Below, piece by piece: positions 46,591 through 58,143 of a stretch of DNA of 64,000 nt. Under the pieces are notes generated by a model, which made no database searches, had not been told where the DNA came from, and worked only from the letters and a program-made list of their open reading frames with translations. This DNA is from Tetradesmus obliquus (taxonomy: Eukaryota; Chlorophyta; Chlorophyceae; Sphaeropleales; Scenedesmaceae): positions 2,843,501 to 2,907,500 of the forward strand of contig CP126204.1 of NCBI GenBank assembly GCA_030272155.1, given 5' to 3'. A program made the translations under genes and the position numbers. Position 1 is the stretch's first letter, and every line of letters starts with the position of its first letter.

Positions 46591-49500
46591 GTGCAGGCCT
46601 CAAAGCGGCCCCTCCTGGGTTAGGCAACATCACATGCATCTTGGGAGGTTCTTGCGGGTCCGCGATGTCTGATGAGAAAAGGCTTGTTGGTCTTGGCTGG
46701 CATGAGCTGCTAGTCATTTGCATGTGTGACGTGAGAGTTTGAGTGAGTACCGTCAGGCTTATGTAGTTGTACGCAGCACCTGGCAAGTGTTGTGTGGAGT
46801 TCAGTCTGCACATCGTCACGTGCTGTTTGAGAGAGGAGCAGAAAGCATTGCCAAGACCCGTTGAACACTTGAGCACACAGGTGTGCTAGCACCATCACTT
46901 GCAGTGCGCAAGCAATAGCTTGCTCTGTGCTGCTGCTCACATCCTAGTCTGCAATGTGTTTTTGCAGTTGTGTTTGGGTTGTAGTTTGTAAATGTAGGGC
47001 TGCCAATTGCCTTGGCAGTCCTACACTGATGATATTTACAAATTGCAAGCGTTTGTTTTGCACAATTTTGTGACCTGGGCTCGTTGGCTGCTCAAGTTGA
47101 GCCAGACCTGCTGCTGTTCACATGCAGCAAGCATGAATCATGTGCTTTGTTGTAAGCGGCGGCTCGCGCCGTCGCTGCACTCATGAGTTGAGCTGCTTTC
47201 TCACTGCCGTTTACTGGCCTATGGCCGCTGCTGCAGTGTAAAAGCTGTTGTAGAGCATTGCATCGATGTGAGGGGTTGTGAACTTTTCTTGGCAGATACC
47301 TGGCTCGCTTGCATTGCCGATACATTGAATCGATTGCACCTTTGCATGATGCTAGGCCCATCTCTTGGACAGTAGTGGAGCGCATTGACGAAAGGCGCGC
47401 CACGCGCAAAACGGCTTATCTTGTGCTTTTGGCACATCCCGCACACAGCAGTGACACATGCTTCACTGCGAGTACATGCTGCAGCGGCTGCATGCTTCAG
47501 CCACTGCCATTGACTGGCAGTTTGCACAAATGCCTGCATTTCTTTCATGTCCAATCGTGGCAGTCCTGTTGGTCGTTATGTCAGCGCTTTTCAGCTGGCT
47601 TACCCAACTTGGGTACAACAATGATTGTTGGACACTGCACAGGGCGTTTAGAGCACACCAGGATGGTGCAAAGACTCATCAACATTGCTTGCCAGATTGT
47701 CAAGATACCTTATCAAGATGTTGGTACGTTGCATGACAGCGATTATCAGGGCACTTGCATCGCAGCAGGCTTTTGTGTCGCTGCTTGGGTGGACTTGACA
47801 TGGCGCTGTTTCTGCTGAATGGTGTTGAACAGAGTTGCCAGGTGACGCGCCGCGTGATCACCATACATCATTCTTGCGAGTCACTGCTGCAAGATGCACA
47901 GCAGCATTACATAGCTGATGGTAACGCCGGAAACTGGCGAATGCAGATTTGTTGCCATCTTGGCCATTGAATGGCAATTTAAACAGCAGGCTGCTGTTTG
48001 GGCAACATGGAGACGTGCTACAAGGGTCATTGATGCTCTTTTGCGGGACATAATCAAGGTAACACCCTTTACTTCAGGTCCTGAGCATGGCAAGAATGGA
48101 GAATGCTGCCAGAGTCAGCAGCACCTGCATCAGCTTGATGTGTGGCAAGCACTGCAGCGATGCGCCGCTGCTTGCAGATGCATGTTACGCCAAGGTGTTC
48201 CGATGGCATTGGCAAAGCAGCAGCAATACAACCTGGCAGGGAAAGCAAACCAGTAAAAGCAGAGGCACTGGACGTGCTGGATGAATGCATAGCTGCAGAA
48301 GCACGTTATCATAACGGTGGTGGCACCATGTGAAATCGGGGAGCACTCGATGTGTGCTTCTCAACAGCGTGGCTGCAGGTGCGCTCTGACACCAACCCAA
48401 CTGTGGCAGCAGCGGCTGCTTCAGCCAGGAGGGCGCAGCGACCCCGCTGGGGCGTGTTTGACCTCAGTTGACCTAGTGCAGCTGCTTCCTGCAAGCTATC
48501 TGGAGTGGCTCAGCATGCTATTGTGGCTGATGTCTTTTGTGCTTGCAGGAATATGCAGGTTGTGTGGTGCATCCAGGCACAGAGGCTCTGCACAGCAGCT
48601 CTGCGCATGTACACGCTTGTCAGAGTGCCGCATGACCTTGCAGCATGCCAGTGCATGCGCCGGTCGAGCTGCATTTACGCAGAAGCATGTCCCTTACGCT
48701 CAGCGTATTTGCAACGGTTCCAATCTAACCCTCTAGCCATTCAACGATGCAGAACTCAGCAGAACAGGTAGTGGAGGCCTTGCTACAGCAGGCAGGCCGG
48801 CCGTGCCTGCTACCTGAGGAAGAGCAAAGCTTCACCTGCAGTGCCGCACTGCGGTTGGCAAGTGCCATCAAATCAAGTTGTATGACGCTAAGGCGGACCA
48901 GTTCAGTTGCCTTGCTGCGTCAAGGTGTTTCAAACAATCTCCTATACAAGTCGTGCTGCCAGGTTTCGGTGTGCTTGCAGTACATGGCAAGGATTTAGCG
49001 TGCATGCTGCCAGGCTGCAGGCCTGCAGGCAAAGGCGGGAAATGCCACCAGGGTGCTGTGACGTGGACAACAGGCGGTTTATAGCTCTAACCAGTGGATA
49101 TAACGATTGCACTTCACGTAAAAAACAAGCAGGTGCGTTGTTGGACTTCTTGCACGCTGCACCGGTCACACCGGGGCCAGATCCACAATCCGCCCCCGGA
49201 AGGCTAGCCTGTTGCATCATAGACTGTCATACCAGCAATCTGAGGCAGTAAAAGCAAGTTCATGCGCGTTGACGGAGCATCACCCGCTCGTATATACGCT
49301 GAACGGTTCCTTTGTTCCCGAACCTCGTTTGGGGCTTCCGCCCAACAGCGACCCAGTTGAACGTCTCGCTCTGCCTTCCATCTAATCGTGGTCTTGATCA
49401 CAGAAGCAGAGTTATCAGCAGCCTAGGAAACACATCACCAAGTGTTGCCCAAATGCGTGTGTCGTTCCTGGCCTCTATACCTAATTCCACAGCTGAAACA

Positions 49501-49627
49501 ACTTTAGCTTCTGCCTTAATGTGCTGTAGCAGCTCCTGTTGTCGCTGTTGTCGCTGCTGAGCCCAGCTAGTACTGAGGGAATCATAGGATCCTTCCCGTG
49601 TTCAGAGCCGCTCCAACGTAATTCACA
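46591..49627. other. Long stretch without a supported gene
   Basis: Both strands hold only short, low-complexity open frames and no chain of exons or known motif. It contains the hairpin at 46985-47042. An RNA gene or a rapidly evolving gene could be hidden here. Confidence 0.45.
46985..47042. repeat. Strong imperfect hairpin
   Basis: Outer stem 46985-46993 (tttgtaaat) pairs with 47034-47042 (atttacaaa). Inner stem 46994-47005 (gtagggctgcca) pairs with 47013-47024 (tggcagtcctac) with a single G-U type mismatch and a 7-base loop. A 9-base bulge separates the stems on one side. It lies about 0.4 kb past the Cys-rich protein gene. Confidence 0.88.
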
Positions 49628-50946
49628 ATGTTATTAAACGCTAGCCAGCGCCAGATCAGTTTTAGCAAGCAGGAGACAGGCCCAGCGCAGAATCGAGTGC
49701 CTGTTGCACCAACGAAGACTCACTCCTGCCAGCCTTCACAACAGCGCCGGCCCAGATGCGTCTCAACAGCAGCACAACCACAACGGAACAGTAATGGTCC
49801 GCAGCTGCCTCGCGCAGTGGCGTCACTGGTCGACGGCAGCGTGCAGAGCAGCAACAGCAGCAGGCTGGTCACCCCTGAGACAGTGCTGGCTGAACGTTCT
49901 GCTGCTGCGTCGCTCAGCTTTGCATCCTTCGAGGATGAGTATCGTGGAATGTTTGAGGAGCAGCAGGTCTCGCTGGAGCACGAGGCAGAGCGCCTGCAGC
50001 AGCTGGTACAGCAGCTGGCACAGTGCCGCACCATTGCAGACAAGGTATGGTGCGAGGATTCGAGGAAGCAGCAATTTGGTCCATCAGTAAGGCTTCAGCG
50101 CCTGATGCAGAACTTTTTGAACCGTGCAAGAATGCATTAGAAGCAGGACATGCAGCAGCAGTCCAGTGCTGAAGCGATGCGTGCCCTTGCCAAGGAATAT
50201 TCCATCAGCACTCGCGCAGCTGCAGGATCGCAGACATGCTTGCAGCGCAAATATGTGCCTAACCATATGAAACACTACCGTTGATGCTGTTGCTACTGCA
50301 GATTGCTGTGATCCAGGAGCAGCCTTCTTTCCAGCAGTTCAAGCCAGCCATGGAGTGAGTGCTTTGCACTGCAGCAGCGCCAGCAGTACAGCATTTCAGT
50401 CCTCACGTTGCAGCGTGCCATAGCATAGACAGCACGTGCATTTGCAGACGCAGAACGCTGCAGTTTCGATGAGTGCAGTTACAGCCTGGGATCAGCAGTT
50501 GCGCGCTGCCAGAAAGGACACATGCTGCAGTCATAACACAACAGCATGTCTGCATTCAATGCAAGGAAACCAGCATCAGCAGCAGTACTCAGCCGCAGCA
50601 GCGTTGTACCTGCTCTTTCATCCCTGCAGTCGCTTCTGTTGCTCACTGCCATCTGTTGCTGTGTATGTTTGCAGCTGGACTGGCCTATGGGAGGCAGTAG
50701 AGGCCCTACCCCTGGAGCAGCAGTATGTGCTGATGGCCCTGCCTGTCATTGGGCAGCGGCACGTGCTCATGATGCCTCCTGCAGGTGAGCAGGCAGCAGC
50801 AGCAGCATGAATGGCAGGCACTGAGCTTATATGGGCAGCAGCCGTGCTTATGATGCTTACGATGCCTCAAGCAGGTGGGCAAGCAGCAGCAGTACCAGAA
50901 GCAGCAGCAGTTACACAGCGGCGGCCGCGATGGACTGCTGTCTCAT

Positions 50947-50980
<34 letters not shown>

Positions 50981-52164
50981 GCCACCTGCTCCACGAGCAG
51001 CGCAAAGTCCAGGCCAGAGCAGTAAGGTGCTGGCCTCTTTGACCTCTGCTGTGTTGCAACCTGTCCATCCTGTTCCATGTTTTGTGCTGCAGACGGCAAG
51101 TGGCAGGGGCAGCTGTCTCTGCTGGCCTCCGGGCTGTGCCATGTTGAGGCATTCTACGACTCCATATTGTGTTGCTTCCTTACCCTCCTGTTCCATGTTG
51201 TGCTGCAGACGGCAAGTGGCATGGTCCCCTGGCTCTGCTGGCCTCCCGGCTGTGCGGTGTTGAGACATTCTATGACATATCCATGCTGCAGTATGACCTT
51301 ACCCTCCTGTTTCCATGTTTTGTGCTGCAGACGGCAAGTGGCAGGGGCCGCTGTCGCTGCTGGCCTCCCGGCTGTGCCGTGTGGAGGCGTTTTATGACTC
51401 CATGGGGGGCCTCCCTGGCTACCAGCTCAAGTCCCTGCAGCTCGTCCTAGCCGGCAACAGCAGCGCCCAGCAGCAGCAGCAGCAGCAGCAGGTGCTGGAC
51501 GCAGCCGCCGCACTCGCCACAGGCAGCCACACCCAGCAGCAGCAGCAGCAGCAAGAGGGGCTTGAAGATGCCCAGGCGCATGTAACATACCATGTGCCAC
51601 CTGGTTTAGACCTTGCAGGAGAGGCTGGTAGTGAGTTAGGTGTGAGTGCAGCAGCACAAGGGCTGCTGGCCATGCCATATCTCTCAGAGATCTTGCCGGT
51701 TGGTGGTGCTGGGGACCGGCTGGGCCTACGCTGTGAGGTCACTGGCGAGGGGCTGCCTGCGGCAATGCTGCCGTACTGTGGCCGGCCGATGATGGCGGGA
51801 CTGATACGGGACCTACAGGCGAAGGAGTACCTCTACTGGCAACTGACCGGCACACAGGTGGGTTTGGTTGCGTGTCGAGTTGAATAGTTATTACAGGCTG
51901 AATTTTTTGCTGTGGCCCATGATGGCGGTCTTGATCCGGGACCTGCAGGCAAACGAGTACCTGTACTGGCAGCTGACCGGCACGCAGGTGGGCCGTGTGT
52001 GATTCAGTGCGCTTGGTCTGGCTTTTTGAGCTGTGTCGTGACGCTTTCTTGCAAGGTGTGTGCACAGGCAACTGCTGCTGAACGTTCTGCTATATGGGCA
52101 GCGCACTACTCTTGGCACCCACAACATCACCATAACCTGCTATCACTGACTAGTCGCTTTGTGG

Positions 52165-52199
<35 letters not shown>

Positions 52200-55100
52200 A
52201 GGTGACCACCCCCGTTGCCATCATGACGTCTGATGCCAAGGGCAATCACGACCGCATCAGCAGCCTCATGGACAGTCAGAGCTGGTTCGGGCGGGCGCCC
52301 GACAGCTTCCGGCTCTTCAGGTGCGGTTGGAAGGGTTTGGGGATTCACAAACGCTCTATACAAGCATAACGACGCCTTCTGCTCTTGACAATGGTTCTGC
52401 GGCCTCCTGTCGTTGCCGTCATCCGTATGTTTCCGTCACCAATGCTGCTCATGCCTCAATGCTCGCGCTATGCTTCCCTGCTCTCATGCTTTCCGCCAGC
52501 ATTGCGCCTTGTCCTCTTTCAAATCCTGCAGGCAGCTCATGGTATCAGTGATTGACGCTGCGCATGCCGCATGCTGTGTCTGCCCCAAGTTCCCCCAACT
52601 CATGCTGTGTCTGTACCTCTGCGCCTTTTAACTTGATGCTTGCAGGCAGCCCATGGTGCCTGTGATTGATGCCGCTGACGGCCGCTGGCTGCTGACGGCC
52701 TCCTGCAAGGTCATGATGAAGCCGGGGGGGCACGGCGCCATCTGGAAGCTCATGCACGACCAGGGTGAGCATTCACACATGCTGCAAGTTTGCTTCATCT
52801 TTTGAAATATCTGGCTTGCCTAAGCAGCCATATCAGCACCTGTCAACACTCTGGAGAGCAAGTTGCATACTTCTTGCAAGGCAGTTGATGTGTTGTCATT
52901 TTTAGCCTAGAGCGGAGGTGCTGCAGTGGTTTGGCTGGCTGCTCACGGCCTCGTGCAAGGTCATGATGAAGCCAGGGGGGCACGGCGCCATCTGGAAGCT
53001 CATGCACGACCAGGGTGAGGATTGGTGCTTGCTGCAAGTTTGCTTCTTCTATTGATATATTTGGATGCTTAAGCAGCTATAAAAGCGCCTGTCAACAGTC
53101 TGGAAGGGTACGTTGAATATTTCTCACAAGGCAGTTGAAGTGTTGTCCTTTTTAGCTTAGAGCGGAGGTGCTGCAGTGGTTTGGCTGGCTGCTGACGGCC
53201 TCCTGCAAGGTCATGATGAAGCGGGGGGTGCACGGCGCCATCTGGAAGCTCATGCACGACCAGGGTAAGAGGGGTTGGCAAGGAGATGCTTGAACTCTCC
53301 TTGTTTTGAGTGCGGCGGCAGCAGCGGGGCCGCCTGGCCAGCCGCATCCCGGATGCTAGCGGCGCTAGGCGAGCACTGACACGACCTGCCGCTGCTGCTT
53401 CTGCTACATTGCTGTCTCAGTTTGTATCATGCTTTGGCCTTGTTTTACGGCCTGCAGCAGCAGGGACAGCATCATTCACACACATCCATCCGTGCTGACA
53501 CCAGTTACCGCTGCCTGCCGCTGTCTTGCCTGCTGCATCTTTCTCTCCTGCAGGCGTGTTTGACTGGCTGCAGCAGCAGGGCCGTCTGGTCAGCCTCATC
53601 CGCCAGGTCAGCAGTATTAAACACTACCTGCGCTGTGCCTCCTTTGCTCTCAACTCGTCCATCCTGCAGGCGTGTTTGACTGGCTGCAGCAGCAGGGCCG
53701 CCTGGCCAGCCTCATCCGCCAGGTCAGCAACCCCATGGCGGGCTGCGACACCACGCTGCTGGCGCTGGCGGGCAGCGGCTTCAGCGCGCGCCGCGCGTTT
53801 GGCTTCATGAGCTGCGAGCGCGTGGTCGGGGCGGCGGAGGGCATGAACGTGCTGCAGGTGGGTGGACAATGCAGTGATAAAATAAGTGATACAAAATAGT
53901 TATGCAAATGGGGGTTCAATTTATCATTATCTGCTGGGTGGGCGGTGTTGGGCTTCATGAGCTGCGAGCGCGTGGTTGGGGCGGCCGAGGGCATGAACGT
54001 GCTGCAGGTGTGCTGGTGGTGCCGTGTGGGAGGTTGTCATTCTGCGGCTGGGACTCCTCGTTTGTCACTGTGCTGCGCCCTACATATTGTATTCTTGTGC
54101 CAGTCGTTGTAGTCTTTGGCTCAAAGGCGGCTGCCAGCAGCACAGCTCCACTCCAGCTGCGTGAGATCACCAAAACCCACCGCCCATAGCGAACAAATGC
54201 ATTTCTGTTATATACGACGTTACGACCTGTAAGCGCAGGAGCGCAAGGTGTGGGTGGAGGATGCCTCCCTGCCCAAGGGCGGTTCCTGGCAGTTTGACTA
54301 CGCCATCACCAACGTGGTTTACACCAAACTGATTGTTTCACCGTTGGTTTCTGCTTGCAACAGCGCAAGGTGTGGGTAGAAGATGCCTCGCTGCCTGAGG
54401 GCGGCTCCCAGCAGTTCGACTACGCCATCACCAACCGTCAAGTACTTACAACTGACAACTTTGTTTGTTGTGTCATGACTCATGCTTGCAGGAGCGCAAG
54501 GTGTGGGTGGAGGATGCCTCCTTGCCCGAGGGCGGCTCCTGGCAGTTCGACTACGCCACCACCAACGTAGAACACACCGAACTCAACGCAATCATGACAC
54601 TGTCATACTTTGTGCCTGCAGGAGCGCAAGGTGTGGGTGCAGGATGCTTCGCTACCTGAGGGCGGCTCCTGGCAGTTTGACTACGCCATCACCAGCCGTA
54701 TAGTACACCAAAATCTAACGCAGCCATGACACTGTCATACTTTTGTGCCTGCAGGAGCGCAAGGTGTGGGTGGAGGATGCTTCGCTACCTGAGGGCGGCC
54801 GCTGGCAGTACGACTACGCCATCACCAACGTAAAGTACACAAACTGAAATGATTGTTCACTGTTCTTTGCTTGCAGGAGCGCAAGGTGTGGGTAGAAGAT
54901 GCTTCCCTGCCCAAGGGCGGCTCCTGGCAGTACGACTTCGCCATCACCCACGTGAACACCAAAATGATTGTTTCACCGTTGGTTTCTGCTTGCAGGAGCG
55001 CAAGGTGTGGGTGGAGGATGCAACTTTACCTGAGGGCGGTTCCTGGCAGTTCGACTACGCCATCACCAACGTGGAGTACACCGAGTTTGAGCGCCTAGGC

Positions 55101-57973
55101 ATCACCGACCAGCCAATGCACGAGGGCAGCAGCCACAGCGCCTTCCCTGCAAACACGAACATTCTGTATGTGGGGCTGGCGGCTGCGCGTGCTGCTGTGG
55201 AGGCGGCGGTGGCGGCTGGCGGGGGCGAGGTGATGCCCGGGCTGATCTTTAACCTGAAGAAGAAGGTGAGGCGGCTGCTGCTGCTGCTGCTTGGTTTGTG
55301 GCTTGTAATTGTTGTGTGCAAGTGTGCTGGCGGCGGCGAGGTGATGCCTGGGCTGACCTTCAACCTGCGATACACAGGCGAGGCTGGTTCTGCTGCAGCT
55401 GCTGCTGCTGCTGCTGCTGCTTTGTTTGTGGCTTGTAGGCCATGCATATGCTGGCCATTATCATCTTGCCGTGCGCTCTCTACAACGGCAATCTGAGGGC
55501 TTGCTAGCTTGGTTGCATTGTGCATGGCGAAATCAAACAGTGTTCTCCTCAACTCTTGTTGTCACTGCTATGCACATTTTTCCCGATGTTTTGAACTTCC
55601 AGGTGAAGTCATTTGACCCTTCATCCAGGAGGAGCGTGAAGTTCACACCGCAATCCCCCTTCTGCGTGTTTTCACCTTCCTGCACTCTTCTTCTCATTTG
55701 TCGCAACTTCCAGGTGAAGTTCTTCGACCCATTCATCCAGGAGGAGCGTGAAGTTCGCGCCGGCCGCATGGAGTGCACTATGCAGAACCTGGCAGACTCC
55801 CTCACCAGCCGCAGCGCAGCAGCACTGGCTGGGCCGGGCGCAGGCCCTGGGGCTGAGCAGGCGCTGATGGAGCGGCTGAGCACCTTCATGGTCTACAACA
55901 TGCGCCGCAAGGTGGGTCATTGGGTTGTTGCTGGGTTGGTTTGCTGTGAAGTGGTCACTCAGGAGCCTGCAAGTAGGCTGCACACCCGTGTGTGCTGTTT
56001 GCATGGGACGCTGTGTGCTCTGGCAGCTGGTGTGGGGCACGGTGTAGGTTGCGGTTGAATGGATGGGTTCAAGTGATGCAGTGATGCGCAGCAGCGCTGG
56101 CCGCGCCGGCTGCTGGCCCTGGGGCTGAGCAGGCGCTGATGGACCGGCTGAGCACCTTCATGGTCTACAACATGCGCAGCAAGGTGGGCAATATGTTGTG
56201 CTATGTTACTGTTACTTTGGAGTTTGCTGCTGACAGTCGTATGTGATGCGCATGGTAGTCTGTGTTCTGCAGCTGCACGTACCACGTGCGTTGCAATGTT
56301 GCATTGCGAAAAGGAGCGTCGTGCGCAATTTGATCAGGAATCAACTGCCGCTTGTTCTCTAGCGCTGCACCTGCAGCACTGCTTGGCAGGCTGCCTTCTT
56401 GGCCTCACCAAACTGCCGCCACCACCACTGCTGCTGCTGCTGCCAGGTCACGTCCTCTGCCAAGAAGAAGCGCGACCCGCGCAGCAGCCACATCCACCAG
56501 ACGCCTGAGGGAGCCTTCTACGACCTGCAGCGCAACGCATGGCAGGTGCGGGCCTGTGTTTTCTGAAGGTGGAGGGAGCTATATATGTCTGTGATTATGC
56601 ATGTGCAAGTGGGTGCTCATCACTACATCAAAAGTACCCAGATTTGCTGCACGCGTGTGCGCTGTATGTGCCTCTCCGGCACATCCCGACTTGCAGTTGC
56701 ACCCTTGCGTGCTCTTCTTATAACCTGGAAACATCTCCCCGGATGTGGCTGTGCAGGTGCTGCAGCGCTGCGGCATGCGGCACGTGCCGCCAGTGGGTGA
56801 CGTAGCCGAGTACCTCTCACGGGGCCCCGGCTTCATCTTCCTCTTCCACCCTTGCTGACATAATCTTAAATCATATCGTTTCGCTGCCGTGCTGCAATGC
56901 TGCGGCATGTGCCACGACCTCCCATCCGGTGATCAAGCATGTGACGCGCTCTTGAAAGCTTGTCCTGTCCGCTGCAATCCATACCTTTTCCTGCAGGTGC
57001 TGCAGCGCTGCGGCATGCGCCACGTGCCGCCAGTGGGTGATGTGGCCGAGTACCTCACTCAGGGGCCCGGCTTCATCTTCCTCTTCCACCCAGCACTAGG
57101 CCCCCTCTGGGATGTTATTTCCCAAAAGATCCGCGGCGGCGCACTGCTGGACGGCTCAGAGCTGGTGCTGGAAGTTGCAGAGGCACGGCTGCTAGATGTA
57201 ACAGTGGATGGAAGCTTACTCATCCATGCAGACAATGTGATGGGCCACCAGGAGCAGCAGAATGCGGCAGATGCCGGCAGCAGCAGCAGCAGCAGGCTGC
57301 AGTATAGTGCGGCCAACGGGCGCGTGCACCTGATGAACGTCACCGTGCAGAACGTGGGCGTGGATTGGCACCACCCGGGCAACTGCTACTGGCAGCACCG
57401 CGTGAACCGACACGAGGCGTGCAGGGTGGTGCTGCACGGGCGCAGCGAGTTTGAAGCATACGACTGCAAGATCAGCGGCGACCAGGTGGGTTGTGAACCT
57501 GTGTTTGTGTTGGTGTTGTAGGTTTGTTGATGGAATATCTGTGTTGGCAGAATGCAGTCAGGGTGTGGGTAATAGCACCTCACGTTTTGCACATATGTGT
57601 TGCTGCTCTACCAGCTCTAGCCTTCAAACAACCACCCTCCATGCCGATGCCCACATGCGCATGCACCCGCCATGCCTGACATCATGCTGCTGTGTTTTGC
57701 ATGACTTCCACTTTGCTGCAGGTGTTTGAGGTGCCAGACGGCTTCCGCATGGTCGTCACAGCAGCAGGCAGCGCGGGCGGTCTGTCCGTGCAGCTGCTGC
57801 CACTGCAGGGCGACAAGCCCACCTGGCAGTGGGCCTACAGCATGGAGCCGTCTGGGGCCCTGCAGCTGCAGTTTGTGCGCAATGCAGCACTTGACCTATG
57901 GAGCTCCCCCGTGCTGGCTGCGGCACGCAGCCGGCAGCAGAATGAGGAGGAGGTGCTCGACTTTGTCATCTAG
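49628..57973 (+). CDS. UGP3: UTP-glucose-1-phosphate uridylyltransferase 3-like (plastid UGP3)
   Basis: Twelve exons: 49628-50044, 50302-50354, 50675-50784, 51331-51857, 52202-52320, 52646-52764, 53670-53857, 54996-55265, 55714-55911, 56447-56545, 56997-57485, 57722-57973; 2841 nt, 946 aa, GT-AG and in frame. Plant UGP3 makes UDP-glucose in the chloroplast stroma for sulfolipid (SQDG) synthesis. Conserved landmarks: VAIMTSDAKGNHDR, GGHGAIWKLMHDQGVFDWL, QVSNPMAGCDTTLLALAGSG, AFPANTNILYVGL, GRMECTMQNLADS, VYNMRRKVTSSAKKKR, IHQTPEGAFYDL, FLFHPALGPLWDV, VDGSLLIHADNVMG, VDWHHPGNCYWQHRVNR, VFEVPDGFRM. The Ser/Gln/Arg-rich N-terminus fits a transit peptide. A CAG-encoded Gln insert lies in exon 4. 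Exons are flanked by up to six partial copies of their edges. Substrate is inferred from the family. Confidence 0.93.
50836..50874 (+). repeat. Downstream partial copy of UGP3 exon 3 3' edge
   Basis: Resembles cacgtgctcatgatgcctcc of the exon end, then gcag and gtgggc. It ends 90 bp past the real donor. Confidence 0.7.
51093..51330 (+). repeat. Two upstream copies of UGP3 exon 4 5' edge
   Basis: Openings at 51093 and 51209 (real 51331; steps 116 and 122), each after tgctgcag, encoding DGKWQGQLSLLASGLCHVEA and DGKWHGPLALLASRLCGVET. Confidence 0.93.
51913..51987 (+). repeat. Downstream copy of UGP3 exon 4 3' edge
   Basis: Encodes PMMAVLIRDLQANEYLYWQL then TGTQ, followed by gtgggc; the exon has PMMAGLIRDLQAKEYLYWQL. 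It ends 130 bp past the real donor. Confidence 0.93.
52532..53264 (+). repeat. One upstream and two downstream copies around UGP3 exon 6
   Basis: Upstream: opening at 52532 (QLMVSVIDAA; real 52646 QPMVPVIDAA). Downstream: copies of the WLLTASCKVMMKPGG to HDQG segment end at 53014 and 53264, exactly 250 bp apart from each other and from the real end 52764, each with a gtgagg or gtaaga donor. Confidence 0.92.
53554..54007 (+). repeat. Upstream and downstream copies around UGP3 exon 7
   Basis: Upstream opening at 53554 (GVFDWLQQQGRLVSLIRQVS), 116 bp before the exon; older remnants may lie near 53310 and 53450. The downstream copy 53950-54007 encodes GFMSCERVVGAAEGMNVLQ plus a gtgtgc donor. Confidence 0.92.
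54239..54995 (+). repeat. Six upstream copies of UGP3 exon 8 5' edge
   Basis: Openings at 54239, about 54363, 54492, 54622, 54755 and 54877; the real exon opens at 54996. Steps are about 119-133. Each encodes a variant of ERKVWVEDASLPEGGSWQFD then YAITN, then becomes intron. Most keep a TTGCAG or CTGCAG acceptor; that at 54363 is degraded. Confidence 0.95.
55325..55378 (+). repeat. Downstream copy of UGP3 exon 8 3' edge
   Basis: Encodes GGGEVMPGLTFNLR, like GGGEVMPGLIFNLKKK at the exon end. Donor sequence is not kept here. Confidence 0.8.
55603..56183 (+). repeat. Upstream and downstream copies around UGP3 exon 9
   Basis: Upstream opening at 55603 (like the exon opening at 55714, with a small deletion, 111 bp before). 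Downstream copy about 56100-56183 of the GPGAEQALMERLSTFMVYNM segment with gtgggc donor. Confidence 0.9.
56757..56996 (+). repeat. Two upstream copies of UGP3 exon 11 5' edge
   Basis: Opening at 56757 (VLQRCGMRHVPPVGDVAEYL, near-identical to 56997, 240 bp before) and a decayed copy at about 56888-56940. Confidence 0.9.
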
Positions 57974-58015
57974 GGTTGTTGTGAGGTTGAGCTAGGGTTT
58001 TGTCCCGGCAGGTTT

Positions 58016-58143
58016 TGGGCTGGATCTGGCTGCCGCTGCAGTTTGTGCGCAATGCAGCGCTGAACGTGTAGACCCCTTCTGTGCTGGCTGCGGCATGCAG
58101 CCGGCACCAAAACGAGGAGGAGGTGCTCGACTTTGTGATTTAG
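58016..58143 (+). repeat. Copy of the UGP3 terminal coding end beyond the stop
   Basis: Matches about 57860-57973 (LQFVRNAAL, then AAARSRQQNEEEVLDFVI) with an internal stop and several changes. It lies in the 3' flank and is not translated as part of UGP3. Confidence 0.88.

Noticed and set aside
47309-47818. 169-residue open frame in the gene-poor region
   Set aside because: No recognisable motif, no supporting splice pattern, and overlapping frames of similar length on both strands.
54239-54995. UGP3 exon 8 copies as a genuine protein repeat domain
   Set aside because: Each copy runs into stops or frame changes and intron sequence; the known family has this segment once.
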